NCBI RefSeq assembly: GCF_013368755.1
Contig: NC_049562.1
Coordinates: 558,001-622,000, forward strand
Length of the DNA stretch: 64,000 nucleotides
Direction: 5' to 3'
Source: Talaromyces rugulosus
Taxonomy: Eukaryota > Ascomycota > Eurotiomycetes > Eurotiales > Trichocomaceae
This document shows, piece by piece, positions 1-13,097 of the stretch. A program made the position numbers and the translations under genes. Under the pieces are notes generated by a model that saw only the letters and a program-made list of their open reading frames with translations, made no database searches and had not been told where the DNA came from. Each line of letters begins with the position of its first letter. The stretch's first letter is position 1.

Positions 1-1253
1 TTGGTCTAGATGTGTGTGTCAGCGGTTACAATGACAAGATGTCGGTTCTTTTGGAGAAGGTCACTTCGACGATGCGCGAGCTTGAGGTCAAACCGGATCG
101 GTTCAAGATTGTCAAGGAGCGGTTGGCGAGGGCGTATAAGAACGCCGAGTACCAGGCACCATATTCCCAAGTGGGAGAAATGACGCGGTACCTCACGTCG
201 GAGAAGACGTGGATCAACGAGCAGTATGCGGCGGAATTGGAGCACATTGAGGCGGACGACGTGGCCGCTTTCTTTCCTCTGCTCTTGCAACAGAACCACA
301 TCGAAGTTCTGGCGCACGGCAACCTGTACAAGGAGGACGCCTTGAAGATGACAAACCTTGTTGAGAAAACGGTTCGCAGCCGGCCACTGCCACAATCGCA
401 ATGGCATGTTCGCAGGAATATGGTCTTCCCACCGGGCAGCAACTACATCTACGAGCGGCAGCTGAAAGACCCTCAGAACGTCAACAACTGCATTGAGTAC
501 TATCTCTACGTTGGCTCGGTCACGGACGACAAGCTCCGTGCCAAGCTGCTCTTGTTTTCGCAAATGACCGAAGAGCCAGCATTTGACCAGCTGCGAAGCA
601 AAGAACAGCTGGGATACGTTGTCTGGAGCGGCGCGCGCTACTCGCCCACGACAATCGGATACCGGGTCATCATCCAGAGCGAGCGCACGGCGCAGTACCT
701 AGAAGGCCGCATTGACGCGTTCTTGGGCGAGTTTGCACAGATGCTGCAAGACATGACCGAGGAGGAGTTTGAAGGGCACAAGCGCAGCATCATCAACAAG
801 CGGCTCGAGAAACTGAAGAATCTCGGGTCTGAGACGGGTCGTTTCTGGACGCATATTGGGTCCGAGTACTTTAACTTTTTGCAGCACGAGATCGACGCTG
901 CCAGCGTGCGCGGCGTGACCAAGGCCGACCTCACTGCGTTTTTCAGCCAGTATATCGATCCCAAGTCGGAGACGCGCGCCAAGCTGTCCATTCACCTGAA
1001 CTCGCCGGCCGCTGATATCGACAAGCAGCTGCCAGTCGACACCTCGCAGACGGCCGAGGGCGCGGACTCGCTGCACGGGCAAAAGATGACGAACGGGGTT
1101 AATGGCGAAAAGCAAAAGAACCACCAACAGACTGCGCGCGAGCCCATCTACGTGACGAATGTGCCGCACTTCAAGGCGTCTCTACCGGTCAGCGCGGGTC
1201 CCTACCCCGTGGTTGATCTGTACGAGTTTGAGGATTTTGATTCGAAGCTGTGA
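1..1253 (+). CDS. Insulinase-family (M16) metalloprotease, Ste23/IDE-like, C-terminal part
   Basis: This is the 3' part of an M16A zinc metalloprotease, the family of insulin-degrading enzyme and yeast Ste23, which degrades or trims small peptides. The frame is already open at base 3, so the 5' end lies left of the window and the N-terminal HxxEH zinc site cannot be seen. What is visible is the catalytically inactive C-terminal half. The segment FDQLRSKEQLGYVVWSGAR is characteristic of the IDE C-terminal domain, and Glu- and Lys-rich helices follow (EEEFEGHKRSIINKRLEKLK). The last 70 or so residues, with Gln, Lys and Asn runs, are less conserved. No intron is visible in this part, and the stop is TGA at 1251-1253. 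The family assignment is secure. Whether it is the Ste23 orthologue or a paralogue cannot be told from the fragment. Confidence 0.9.
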   Translation, partial: GLDVCVSGYNDKMSVLLEKVTSTMRELEVKPDRFKIVKERLARAYKNAEYQAPYSQVGEMTRYLTSEKTWINEQYAAELEHIEADDVAAFFPLLLQQNHIEVLAHGNLYKEDALKMTNLVEKTVRSRPLPQSQWHVRRNMVFPPGSNYIYERQLKDPQNVNNCIEYYLYVGSVTDDKLRAKLLLFSQMTEEPAFDQLRSKEQLGYVVWSGARYSPTTIGYRVIIQSERTAQYLEGRIDAFLGEFAQMLQDMTEEEFEGHKRSIINKRLEKLKNLGSETGRFWTHIGSEYFNFLQHEIDAASVRGVTKADLTAFFSQYIDPKSETRAKLSIHLNSPAADIDKQLPVDTSQTAEGADSLHGQKMTNGVNGEKQKNHQQTAREPIYVTNVPHFKASLPVSAGPYPVVDLYEFEDFDSKL

Positions 1254-1543
1254 TGTTTAGGGCTGTATATCTAGATGTGTAGAAGTAGACTTAGATCATA
1301 CATTATCATATCGTCAATACCGTACTATATACATGGATAAATATCATAAGAGTATAGAATATAGTAGAATATAGTATAGGGTCTGATTGGCCGACCCAGT
1401 GTTTTTGCGGGGCTGTCGAGCTCCACCGCGGAATTGCAAGCTTCAAGTCACTTTCACTTCTGTCTCGACTTGTCTCCAATTGCACTCGCATCACGATTTC
1501 TGCTATTTCCTGCAGAGCGAAATATATACCCCGAAAAAAGAAA

Positions 1544-2603
<1,060 letters not shown>

Positions 2604-4068
2604 ACCTTTTTTTATTTTCCCATCAGCTCGAAAGTTTTATTCTGTTGGGTGGAGTTTTTTCTTCTTCTTCTTCTTTCTTTTTTATATCATCATCGGCGTT
2701 TCGGATCGTTCAAAAATATAAATCTAACTCTATGGAATAAGTATTCATACGCCATACAACCTGAACCATTGGATATGCTTAATAAGACCTTTTCAGCGTC
2801 TGCCGAAGGATTATTGATTTATGTACTCCGAGCTTAACCTTGCAACGTTGACGGCACAAATATTATTTATCCATGCATGGAAACTTTTTATTGATAAGCA
2901 AATCCTGCCGCAGTGGGACAATATTTCGGCATTTCAAATTGAAGTTACGTCCAAGGTTACATGGCTGACTTAGCCACTCTAGTTTTTTTTCTTGTCCATC
3001 AATCAATCAATTGATCGATCAAAGCGATGTCCTCGTGACCGCCGGTTTAACCTATATATATTAAGTATACGGATAGACCTGCATGAGTAGGTGGTCAACT
3101 AAGACAGAAAGAGAAACATGCACCGAATCCGCCGGAGAATCAGAGACCGAGCAGCGAATCAAGGGTGTATTTAGGTTAAGCTTGAAATTGAAGAAAATCG
3201 AATCGGTCGATGTCGGCATTGGGAGCGGAGAAGGTTATACTACTAGTCTGAGTAGTTGCAAGGCAATGTAACGCATCTATCGTGGGGATGGTGGTAGTTG
3301 CATGCTGCGGGCAGAGGACAATAAATATTAGCAGTCTACTAATCATGGAATAACAATGTTTCACAAACTCAAAAGTACATGACAGTCTGTAGACTCTGTA
3401 CTCCGTGCTCCGTGCTCTGTCATAGTAATATTAATAGATCGGGTCATCAGGGTCATCAGAACTTAGAAGCACAGCCGATACTAACAGATAGACGCACAGT
3501 TCGGCTGACGGCTGATCACACCCCAAACTAGGCCCTCTAGGGGTCATTTCTACTACTATTTCTAGACGATCGCCCCTGGACTAAGGCCTTAGTTGATTCG
3601 GATCAACGCCCATAATGCCACTCGGACGGGTAGCACGATAGAGCACGCGGCTCTCACTCTTGCGCGATCCCAACAGCTACGTCCAATAGGCGTTTTTCCC
3701 GCGTGCGAATACGATGTTAATGTTACAGCGCTGCTGGCCATCCGCTTTTTAACGTGTTGAGATACGTGGTAGAAGCGCATGCAAGGGGAATGGTACACCC
3801 CTCTCTATCGTCAGATCAGGCCCTTTGAAGCTAGCTGGTGTTACCCTGGCTGCCTCAACTCAATCTCAGCTCGAGGGGGTCGCCCAGGACGGAAAAGAAA
3901 CAGCTACTGCGTACTATTAATATCGCCTTGGTTGCCCGGAATGTTGGTTGGTTTCTGTAGTTGCTGGTTCCTGGATTCTTCAAGCCCTGGCTGGATTCTG
4001 CAAGGAGGCTGAAATCTGCAAGTTCATTCTCAAGTAAGAGTCGTCGGAAGAGCCTCAACACCAGAACA
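2604..4068. other. Intergenic region between CFIm25 and the lipase gene
   Basis: This stretch of about 1.46 kb has no convincing gene. The short ORFs (for example 3083-3271) lack coding character. Visible features are AT-rich spacer, an ATCA/ATCG tandem tract near 2998-3022, and short imperfect repeats of CTCCGTG near 3399-3417. The last 200 bp should hold the lipase promoter, but no clear TATA or regulator site stands out. Confidence 0.6.
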
Positions 4069-5142
4069 ATGTTCCAGTCAGCCCATTCTCTGGCCGTCGC
4101 TGCCCTTGGCTTGTCGGCTTCAGCCCTGGCTATTCCAGTTCGCCGTGGTAAGAAAGACTAGACTCACTAGAGAAACAAGCCTTGCAATCGGAACGGTAGC
4201 TGACATAGTGACAGATGTCTCGGCGGACGTGTTGGCCAACCTGAACCTCTTCGAGCAGTACTCAGCCACTGCGTACTGCGCTTCCGATTATAATGCTGCC
4301 GCCGGAGCAACTATTTCTTGCGAGGCAGACAACTGTCCGCTTGTCCAGGAAGCTGGTGCAACAGCTCTCTACTCCTTCTATGAGTGAGTCTACCAATCGT
4401 GTGTCCATGGATTGAAGCGTACTGACCCCTCCCCCAGCGTTGGAACCGGCGACAATACCGGACTCATCGCCAAAGACGACACCAACAAGCTGATTGTCCT
4501 GACATTCCGCGGCTCCCACAACTTTGAGAACTGGATTGCCAATCTCAAGTTTGCCAAGATCGACGCCTCGGCGACGTGCGATGGATGTGAAACTCATGAT
4601 GGGTTCACCAAGGCGTGGCAGTCGGTCTCTGCCAATATCACGGCCCAGTTGTCGGATGCAGTTTCTGCCAACCCGGATTATCAGATTGTCGCCACGGGCC
4701 ACAGCCTGGGCGCTGCCCTAGCGACTCTCGCGGCGGTCGACCTGCGCCTTGCTGGAAACAAGGTTGACTTGGTATGGCCTCCGATCTCCGATATCAACTG
4801 GTATTTCTCCGAATTGACAACTGACCGAAATAGTATACATATGGCTCCCCCCGTGTCGGCAACACTGCGTTTGCAACCTTCCTCTCGTCACAATCCGGTG
4901 GAACCAACTACAGAGTCACGCACACGGATGACCCCGTCCCCAAGCTGCCTCCTCTCGACTTTGGCTACAGCCAGCCAACTCCAGAGTACTGGGACACGGC
5001 GGCCACCAACGCCAGCGTCAAGGGGACGGACATCACGGTCGTCCAGGGCATTGACTCGGACCAGGGCAACGACGGAACTCCCACGGGACTGGACATTGCC
5101 GCGCACCTGTGGTACTTTAACGGCATCGCGAAGTGCGGTTAG
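4069..5142 (+). CDS. Secreted class 3 lipase (Thermomyces lanuginosus lipase family)
   Basis: Exons 4069-4147, 4209-4383, 4438-4771 and 4834-5142 encode 298 aa. This is a fungal alpha/beta-hydrolase of the lipase 3 family, expected to be secreted and to hydrolyse triacylglycerols or related esters. Residues 1-22 form a signal peptide (SLAVAALGLSASALA), followed by a short basic pro-region (PVRR). The nucleophile elbow GHSLG puts the catalytic Ser at 174. Asp229 in THTDDPVPKLPP and His287 in AAHLWYFNG complete the triad by position relative to the Thermomyces enzyme. The oxyanion/lid segment FRGSHNFENWIANL and the Cys pair in CDGC also match that enzyme, so a true lipase is more likely than a feruloyl esterase. 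The three introns are 54-62 nt. The gene stands alone between unrelated genes. Confidence 0.93.
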
Positions 5143-5931
5143 ACGGCAATCGTCATTTCCTTGTTCAGCTTCAACATGAAAAAGCCGTTTTCAGGATACT
5201 ACCCGGCAGTGGCAGGCACAGTGCCAGGTTGAGTTAGTCGTCGGACCGCGCATATGCCAATTTTTGTATATAGTGTCATGGCTTTTTGGTGTATACCCCG
5301 TATATAGTTGCCAACCGCGTGTCGAATGACCGATCAACTGACTATTGATTTATCCATCATGTTTCTCACTTTCTTGAACTCTTCCCCTGAAAAGCGCCCG
5401 TGGAGCGATCCCGAAGCGATCCCGATAATCCGTAGGCCGTAGCGAACGCTCGGCCCTTTTGCATACGTCTGCGCCGGCAACTAATTGTCCGGCACGATGG
5501 ATCGACAGCGCTATCAAAGGATGTTCGCAGCGATGGAACTGGCTGGACCTGGATCGACTGGAAGAGCATCAAAGAGAGTTGTTGCAAGAGCGTCGTGAGT
5601 GCATTACGTAGACGGGGCGGGCCCACCGGGGCTTGGCAGGCGCAACACGCAACCGGCCAGACCTGCCCACAGCCCGTCCCACAGTACTTGCTTCTTTGCT
5701 CCTGGTTCCTCTCTCCTCTCTCCTCTCTCTCTTTCCTCTTGCAAAGAACACCACAGTCACTCGCTGCCCGCCATGAACCTGCGTCCTACAAGCTCAAACT
5801 CCGTCGTTTTGACCCTCCTATAAACAAGCTCCCACTACTCCCGCACTATCCGTCTGGGCCAGTCTTGCATTGGTCGGCCCCGGTCCGATGAGCCTTAAAT
5901 TAGCGTCAAGGCCAGACGACCGATTCCGGAG
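5143..5931. other. Intergenic region and 5' leader of the DUF3431 gene
   Basis: No gene is recognised. The second half (5640-5930) is pyrimidine-rich with a CT/TC-rich block near 5700-5745, typical of a fungal core promoter and 5' UTR. ORFs here, such as 5595-5891, have no family features. Confidence 0.5.
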
Positions 5932-7156
5932 ATGATTCGTAGGGCCGTCGCGATGCTCCTCCATGGAACGGTGAAGCCCATGAGACCGGTTTCAGGCCGT
6001 CGCCGCCTGAGGCCTCTCATCCTGGCCCTGATGGTTCTGTGTGGTATCTACTGGATTTCGACAACCCCGAATCACCGCCTGTCGACCTCGATATCGTCGT
6101 CACGATCTTCGTCACGCAGTCCGGCCAGCTTGGAAAGGTTCTCGAGCCCGAATGCAAAGGCCGCAGGGGCCGGCCTTCAGGTGCCGGTCTCTGCACCTAC
6201 GCCTGCGTCGACGGCCTCTAAAAAGGATCTGGTCGTTGCGAGCATGCTGGGAGACAACACCACCTGGCTTTATGATAACCTACCCGACTGGCGGAAGAAT
6301 GTGTTTGTCGTTGACGATAAAACGGCCGACTTGACTGTTGTGAAGAACAAGGGCCGGGAGTCGATGGTATATTTGACGTACGTTTTGATCTCGTTTGAAA
6401 AAAAAAAAAAAACTTCCGTGTCAGAATACTGACAAGTGCAGTTACATTATTGACAACTACGACCATTTACCGGATCACATGCTCTTTATACACTCCTCGC
6501 GATACCAATGGCACAACGATGACCCGTACTACGACGGTGTCCCCATGATCAACCGATTTCAGATCCCGTACCTTGAAGAGGTCGGATACGTCAATCTGCG
6601 TTGCGCCTGGGTCCTCGGTTGCCCAGAAGAAATCCATCCGATGACAGACAGCGACATAGATGTCGTACACGCCGGTGCATATTTTATGAATGGCTTCAAA
6701 GCACTGTTTCCCGGGACTAAGGTCCCGGATGCTGTCGGGGTCTCGTGCTGCGCCCAGTTTGGCGTGGCCAGATGGAAAATCTTGGAGCGGCCAAAGAGCG
6801 ACTACCAGCGCTACAAGAAGTGGCTGCTCGAGACGGATCTCGACGATGCGATGAGTGGGCGGATTATGGAATACTCGTGGCACAGTACATCTCTCTCTCT
6901 CTCTCTCTCTCTCTAGAGAAGATTAAAGCTAACATCATTAGTGATCTTTGGAATGGAGCCAATCCATTGCCCCGACGCTGCAGAATGTTACTGCAAAGTT
7001 TGGGGACTATGCGACCTGAATTGCTCACCATGGGATTGCGAGGACCGATATATCCTGCCTCCCTTTTCAAACCTGCCAGAGGGATGGCCATATATAGGAT
7101 GGAATGGAGAACCACAGGATCCCACTGCACGGGACGTCCCAGAAGTTATCTTCTAG
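5932..7156 (+). CDS. DUF3431 family type II membrane protein
   Basis: Exons 5932-6377, 6442-6884 and 6942-7156 encode 367 aa. The N-terminus is basic and is followed by one hydrophobic segment (about residues 28-46, LILALMVLCGIYWIS), then a Ser-rich stem. This looks like a type II signal anchor with the domain in the secretory lumen. The folded part starts near residue 95 (LVVASMLGDNTTWL) and holds blocks I associate with DUF3431: YIIDNYDHLPDHMLFIHSSR, a conserved RYKKW, SWH at the exon 2/3 junction, and a Cys-rich end (HCPDAAECYCKVWGLCDLNC). The function is unknown. The architecture resembles Golgi glycosyltransferases, but I see no defined DxD nucleotide-sugar site. Intron 1 contains a 15-A run and intron 2 a CT repeat. 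ATG 5953 is an alternative in-frame start. Confidence 0.82.
6891..6914 (+). repeat. CT microsatellite inside intron 2 of the DUF3431 gene
   Basis: Twelve CT units follow the 5' splice site GTACAT at 6885 immediately. The intron is 57 nt and the branch site GCTAACAT is at about 6929. The arrangement is the same as in CFIm25 intron 2. Confidence 0.95.
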
Positions 7157-8098
7157 GTCTGTCTTTTATTGGGAATTTTCAACACTTACAAATCAGGAAT
7201 GATTTCCTGGTTATATAAAACATGGTTGCATTGGCGGCGTTTTGACTTTATATTTGGGCGTCCAAGGCTTGGGAAAACAAGTGCGTTGTTTGGGCATTGT
7301 TCGGTTGGGTTTATTTCAATATTAATAACGATATTTATCAGATAGAGTAATAGAATATACGGGGATATTGCTTACATGCCTCAATATAGCAAGTTATAGA
7401 ATTGGATTAACAAAATCTTTATGAAAGCCTCTTAGCTAAATTTGAGTTTACCTGCCATTAACTGCTAACTGGTTTTGTATCCCATTGATTAACTGTTCCG
7501 ACATATTTACATTCAAGCCCGCACGCTTACTATGATGCATTCAATCTATACTGGTATGCATACAACCAAGGGCTGGTTAACCACGGAGCTGGAGAAGAGC
7601 AAGGTGCCGGTGCAGGTGCCTACATGTAATGCTAGCAGGTCATTTCATGCAAAAGGATGGCCGGCATTTGTGGCTGGTGAGCTTCTCTCTAGGATCTTGT
7701 AGATATTACGGTCGATTAGTTGGGAGATTTTTTTAAACAATTTCTTGGCTGTTATAGGTACATTCGATATTTAACCCGTGAATGTATGGGAGCATGAAAT
7801 TGTGTCTTTACCAAGTCCAAAGAGAACATACGATTCTATTGAGAGGTTCGTAATCCCTGCTCTACATGCATACCTCATGCATGAAGGCGCGCACAGCCAC
7901 AAGCATCAGGACAAGGCTGAGATGCCCAAACCCCGCTTCTGATTGTAAATTTGCAGTGAATAATTTTCTTTTTATAAATAATGTGCGACATTCACACTGT
8001 CTAACCGCAAAAGTTATTGTTTCCTGGTCTATACTATAGATTGACTGCCTAAAGGACGTTTGGTCCTTCGGTGCAGCTATCAACACTTACAAGCCCCT
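7157..8098. other. Intergenic AT-rich region upstream of the NLR gene
   Basis: About 0.94 kb of AT-rich sequence without a supportable ORF, RNA gene or repeat. It separates the conserved block on the left from the NLR gene. Confidence 0.6.
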
Positions 8099-11000
8099 AT
8101 GGCCTCCACGGCTCTGCCCCATGGTGAGTACACCGTGGGATGGGTCTGCGCCCTGGCAAAAGAACAGACCGCAGCCATGGCGATGCTGGACGAGATACAT
8201 GCAGACCTTCCCAAGCCCCAGCATGACCATAACTCATATACTCTTGGGCGTATCGGCCAACACAATGTTGTTATCGCTTGCTTGCCCATGGGAATGATAG
8301 GCAGTAGCAATTCAGCCACGGTAGCGGCTCACATGTTGTCGACGTTTCCATCAATTAAATTCGGCCTCATGGTCGGCATCGGGGGTGGTGTTCCACCGAA
8401 AGTCAGGTTGGGTGACGTTGTCGTTAGCAAGCCAGTGGGTGCGTATCCCGGTGTGGTGCAATGGGATTTTGGCAAGACGAGACAGGAAAATAGCTTTGAA
8501 CGAACAGGATCCCTGAATAGTCCTCCAGCTACATTGTTGACGGCCCTTACCAAGTTGCAGTCCAAGCACGACATGCAAGGTTCGGATATTCCCAGCCACC
8601 TCGAGAATCTGAAGCAGAAATGGCCAAAGCTGGCGCCGCAGTACCTGCGATCTGGCTCGTTAAAGGATGTGGTGTTCCGATCTAGCTATAATCACGTCGA
8701 AAAGAAGATTACAGAGAACGAAGATGACTGGGAAAATGACGAAGAGGAGGAAGAAGCACAGGAGAGCTGCGCTTACTGCGATCCAGCTGAAATGGTGAAG
8801 AGGAGGCCCCCGACTCGTGATATGCGCATTCACTATGGCCTCATCGCTTCTGGAAACCAAGTTATCAAGGATGCCATTCGCCGAAATGGGATCAATAAGA
8901 AGTTTGGTGGCAATGTCCTTTGCTTTGAAATGGAGGCGGCCGGACTGATAAACGATTTCCCATGTCTTGTCATCCGCGGTATCTGTGACTACGCAGACTC
9001 GCATAAAAACAAGGACTGGCAAGAACATGCAGCAGCTGTGGCAGCAGCTTTTGCAAAAGAATTCCTTTCAATGGTACCGTCACACGATGTGGAGGTGATG
9101 CCAACAATAAAAAGTAAGTTATATGCCAGCTATATATTGATTTCCATGTCTGGTTAGAAACTACATGAGACTGCCTAGATCGACAAGAAATAACATCGCC
9201 ATTTAGCGTTTTGCACTACTTTGCTGACATGATGGCCGTCCAGGTGTCTACGAGAGTGTCCAAGAGATAGCTAGAAATATCAGCACGCTCACCCAGCGGC
9301 AATACAATAAAGAGCAGAAAACTATACTGGACTGGCTTAGCAAAACCGACTACTCTTCTCAGCACAATGACTTTACCAGAAACCGACAACCAGGGACTGC
9401 GGAAGAACTGCTGCAGTCTGATCTATTTCAGAAGTGGATGGCCCAGAACAACCGAATATTATTTTGTCCTGGTGTCCCGGGAGCAGGAAAGACCATGACC
9501 ACATCTTCTGTCGTTAACTATCTCCATGAAAGATTCCCTGAATCTAATACGATTGGTATTGCATATATATATTGCGATTTCCGGCGACAAGAGAAGCAAA
9601 GTTTGACGCACCTTCTCTTGAATCTACTCAAGCAATTTGCCCAAGGACCATCTATCCTTCCTCAATGTGTGAAAAGACTTTACGAAAAACATTATCCCAG
9701 AAAAACCCAACCCTCCATTGATGAGATCTCGGATACATTAGCCTCTATAATTGCTGAGTTTTCAAAGACCTTCGTCATTATCGATGCGGTAGACGAGTGC
9801 AAAACATCTGATGCAGTACGGTCCAAGTTTTTGCACGAGGTATTTAACCTGCAGACGAAGACCAGAGCGAACCTGTTTGTCACATCACGTCACATCCCCG
9901 AGATTGAGAATGAGTTTAAAAGGAAACGTGCTGTTTCATTCGAGATCCGTGCTAGTGAAGCTGACATCCGGAGGTATCTCGATGGTAATGTATCAAGATT
10001 GCCGTTAGTAGTTCAGGAAAACCCTGAACTAGAAGAGGAGGTAAAGGTTTCAATTATTAACGCGGCAGATGGAATGTAAGTTTTCTTTAGAAGACAACTA
10101 TTTCTCTTGACTAACTAGTAGCTCCACATAGGTTCCTTCTTGCAACACTTCATTTAGACTCGCTAGAGGACAAAGTAAACCTCAGACAAGTTAAATGTTA
10201 TTTAGAAAAACTTCCAAAAGGAACTGATGCATACCGTCAGGCATATGAGGAAGCCATGGAGAGAATCCAGAGCCAGAAACCAGGGTTCCGCGAAGTTGCT
10301 TTCAAGGCTATTTTATGGATATCCTGCGCTAGAAGGCCTCTGACTCCACAGGAACTGCAACATGCGTTGGCTGTTGTTAACAATGCTTCGGCTCTTGACG
10401 AAGCCAATATCACAAAAGCTGAGCTGATTGCCTCGGTATGCGCTGGCTTGGTTATTATTGACGAGGAAAGCAATATTATCCGCTTAGTCCACTATACCAC
10501 ACAGGAATACTTCCAAACCACCAGAGATACCTGGTTTCTTAATGCCGAGACAGATATTGCGAATGCTTGCATTACCTATTTGTCATTCAGCACCTTCCAG
10601 TCCGGTATATGTCCAACACATGCAGCATTTGAGGAACGACTACGACACCATCCTCTCTACGGTTATGCTGCAGCGAATTGGGGACATCATAGCCGCGAAG
10701 CTCCAGTAGAGTTACAACAGGTGATGAAGGTTCTTGAGGATGATTCCCAAGTTTTTGCGTCCGCCCAGTTCATAATGCCTTCTAAAGATGATAATATTTA
10801 CAACTTGCACCTGTCACATCCATTAACTGGAGTCCATATCGCCGCATACTTTGGATTAGCAAAAGCGACTGCAGCCTTATGCGAAAATGGACATGATCCA
10901 GATTCAGAATCATTGACTTTTAGACAGACGCCTCTATTCTGGGCTGCACAAAGTGGGCATGAGGCAGTCGTAAAGGTGCTGCTTGACGAATATGGAATTA

Positions 11001-11284
11001 AGATGGAGCTTAACTATGACGATGGTGAAGTTCCAGTGTGGGCTGCGGCAATGGCATTTGAAATGTCGGAAACACTGCTGTTTGATCTTATAAAAAGACT
11101 TCCTCTTAGCCCAGAATTTGTTCCACAATTGAAAAGGAAATATGATGAACAGGAACTGGTATCTTATGCAGTAATGGAGATACTGTGTATTAGATACGAG
11201 CCTTACATGGACTCGCGTGATGCTTACCGTGAGATACTCCTGGCATGGACTGCGGAACGGCATAAGTTGTTAGAAGGTGGCTGA
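8099..11284 (+). CDS. NLR-type receptor: nucleoside-phosphorylase-like domain, NACHT, short ankyrin region
   Basis: Exons 8099-9113, 9244-10075 and 10132-11284 encode 999 aa. Residues about 8-330 form a PNP/UDP-phosphorylase-like domain as found at the N-terminus of fungal NLRs, with VGWVCALAKEQTAAMAML, the glycine-rich GLMVGIGGGVP, GLIASGNQVIKDA and FEMEAAGL blocks. A Glu/Asp-rich insert and a CAYCDP motif lie inside it. The NACHT NTPase follows: Walker A GVPGAGKT at 415-422, Walker B TFVIIDAVDEC, and sensor-like NLFVTSR. The C-terminal region includes a winged-helix-like part (YTTQEYF) and only about two recognisable ankyrin units (HPLTGVHIAAYFGL, RQTPLFWAAQSGHEAVVKVLL). By family knowledge such proteins act in non-self recognition and regulated cell death. 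The ligand is unknown. ATG 8099 was chosen because an upstream frame extension starts only with TTG. The ankyrin array is unusually short. Confidence 0.88.
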
Positions 11285-12266
11285 AATTAAAATAGATTCA
11301 GCCCAAAATTTACCACGCTAAACTAGGGTGTTAGCTCTCTTATGTGCTCTAAACCATCAACATAGACGTATATGGAATAAAGACGCGCAGTTCGTTATAA
11401 TTCAACACCATAGATGTATCAGACGACCATTCTTCTTAAGGCCAGGGTTAGGGTTGTCCGTTATTCTTTAAGGTTGGCACGATTTCGCTCCTCTCTCCTA
11501 CTATTTATTTTCTTCTTAGGCTTTCAACAATGTCACGGCTCAAAATACTGCAACGATTAATGCCGGTCAGTGTCAATGTATACACGTCATTTGCTGGGAC
11601 TTGCATATTTCAATGCTGCCAGCTGCACATGTGGTGAATACGTTCCGAATCTTCTCAAGTTAGCCATATAGAACGCTAGTGTTGTCGATTGGCAACGAGA
11701 AAGAATTGGATCGGTCATCGTTGATATTGATATACAAGCTAGAATATCGATTCAGCATTGGTAATGCAGGATTTGCACTAGCAACTTGTTTAAACACATG
11801 TCAATTGATACTAATGCCTTGCAAGCTCATGACAATGTTGCGTTGGCACACCAGAGATCAAAAAACCAGTGGTTTCTATAAGACCGCGAATATACTCATG
11901 TTATTGTCTGTTGCAACAACTCGAACGAAGTTGTTCTTTGCTGGATAAACAAGCCGATGCCAAGAGGGGCAACGGGCAACCTCGGCCTCGGTCCGATGAC
12001 GTTGGCCATTCCTTCGCTCGCAACTCGACAACCCGGTGCTTTCAAATGAACAAGTTCCTGAGATAAGCGTGCTTTACTGTCGCTAATATGGCCTTACCAT
12101 AAACTGGTCGACCTCTCACGCCCAACAAATAGCTAGATACAGGCAGCTCCATACCCTCGGCTTGTCCAGCACCGCGGAAAGACTCGGCCTTTTCACGACC
12201 ACCAAATCAACAACGGATCTCGCATTAAAAGAAACTCTCCTGGAATATTCAACTAATTGATACAAT
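11285..12266. other. Intergenic region between the NLR and dephospho-CoA kinase genes
   Basis: About 0.98 kb, AT-rich in the first 650 bp. Two tandem TTAGGG-like units occur at about 11447-11457, too few to be a telomeric relic. A short ORF (11679-11948) has no recognisable domain. The last 200 bp become GC-richer and are presumably the promoter of the next gene. Confidence 0.5.
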
Positions 12267-13097
12267 ATGCTTATCATCGGCCTGACGGGCTCGATAGCCA
12301 CCGGGAAATCCACCGTCTCCTCCCTACTCTCGTCTCCACCGCACAACTTACCCATCATCGATGCCGACATTCTCGCGCGCAAGGTGGTCGAACCCGGCAC
12401 AGCTGGGTACAAGGCGATAGTCAACTACTTTGGACCGAGCACGCCGGAGCTCCTGCTCCCAGAAGATCCCCAGACCGGCCAGCGTGCGCTGAACCGGCCG
12501 GCGCTGGGGCGGCGCGTGTTTGGCGATAGCGAGGAGCGGAAACGCGACCGGGCGATTCTTAACAAGGTTGTTCATCCGGCGGTGCGGTGGGAAGTATACA
12601 AGTCGCTACTGTACTACTATTTAAAGGGCCATTGGGCGGTGGTTCTGGACGTTCCGCTGCTGTTTGAGTCCGGCATGGATGTCATCTGTGGCGCTGTAGT
12701 CGTGGTCGCGGTCAACGACCCGGCCGTGCAGATGGCAAGACTGCGTGCTAGAGATGCACATTTGACGGCAGAAGACGCAGAAAACCGAGTGCGCAGCCAG
12801 GGTGATGTACGGGAGAAGGTTAAAAAGGCGCTTTTCCGGAATCGAGTAGCCGAAGAAAATACCGACAAGGGTTCGAGAGGCGTAATTATCTGGAACGACG
12901 GCGACAAGGCAGACCTCGAGAGGGAGGTCAACAAGGCCATCTCGGCCATTCAAACCCATAGTCCCAAGTGGTGGTCATGGCTGCTTCTTGCAGCACCGCC
13001 CGTGAGCGTTGCAGCGGCCGTGTGGAATATGGCGGTTAATTTTGGTTTACAGAAAAGTTGGGATCAAAAGGCCAAGCAGGACCGGGCGAAATTATGA
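12267..13097 (+). CDS. CAB5: Dephospho-CoA kinase
   Basis: A single exon encodes 276 aa. The enzyme phosphorylates the 3'-hydroxyl of the dephospho-CoA ribose, the last step of CoA synthesis. It begins MLIIGLTGSIATGKS, the P-loop of CoaE-type kinases, then has the IIDADILARKVVEPG segment that binds the acceptor, the lid-region helix ILNKVVHPAVRWEVY, VVLDVPLLFESG, and RLRARDAHLTAEDAENRVRSQ. The C-terminus (WWSWLLLAAPPVSVAAAVW) is hydrophobic enough for a membrane anchor, as is common in fungal homologues. The length fits a stand-alone kinase, not the animal fusion with PPAT. The yeast name CAB5 is used by homology. The start sits immediately before the P-loop, so there is no room for an upstream presequence in frame. 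Confidence 0.92.
   Translation: MLIIGLTGSIATGKSTVSSLLSSPPHNLPIIDADILARKVVEPGTAGYKAIVNYFGPSTPELLLPEDPQTGQRALNRPALGRRVFGDSEERKRDRAILNKVVHPAVRWEVYKSLLYYYLKGHWAVVLDVPLLFESGMDVICGAVVVVAVNDPAVQMARLRARDAHLTAEDAENRVRSQGDVREKVKKALFRNRVAEENTDKGSRGVIIWNDGDKADLEREVNKAISAIQTHSPKWWSWLLLAAPPVSVAAAVWNMAVNFGLQKSWDQKAKQDRAKL

Noticed and set aside
5599..5823. Short ORFs in the CT-rich stretch before the DUF3431 gene
   Set aside because: Composition-driven and without start context. The region fits a promoter and 5' leader.
11445..11460. TTAGGG-like units (also near 49419) as telomere relics
   Set aside because: Only one or two units at each place, within ordinary intergenic DNA. This is easily chance.
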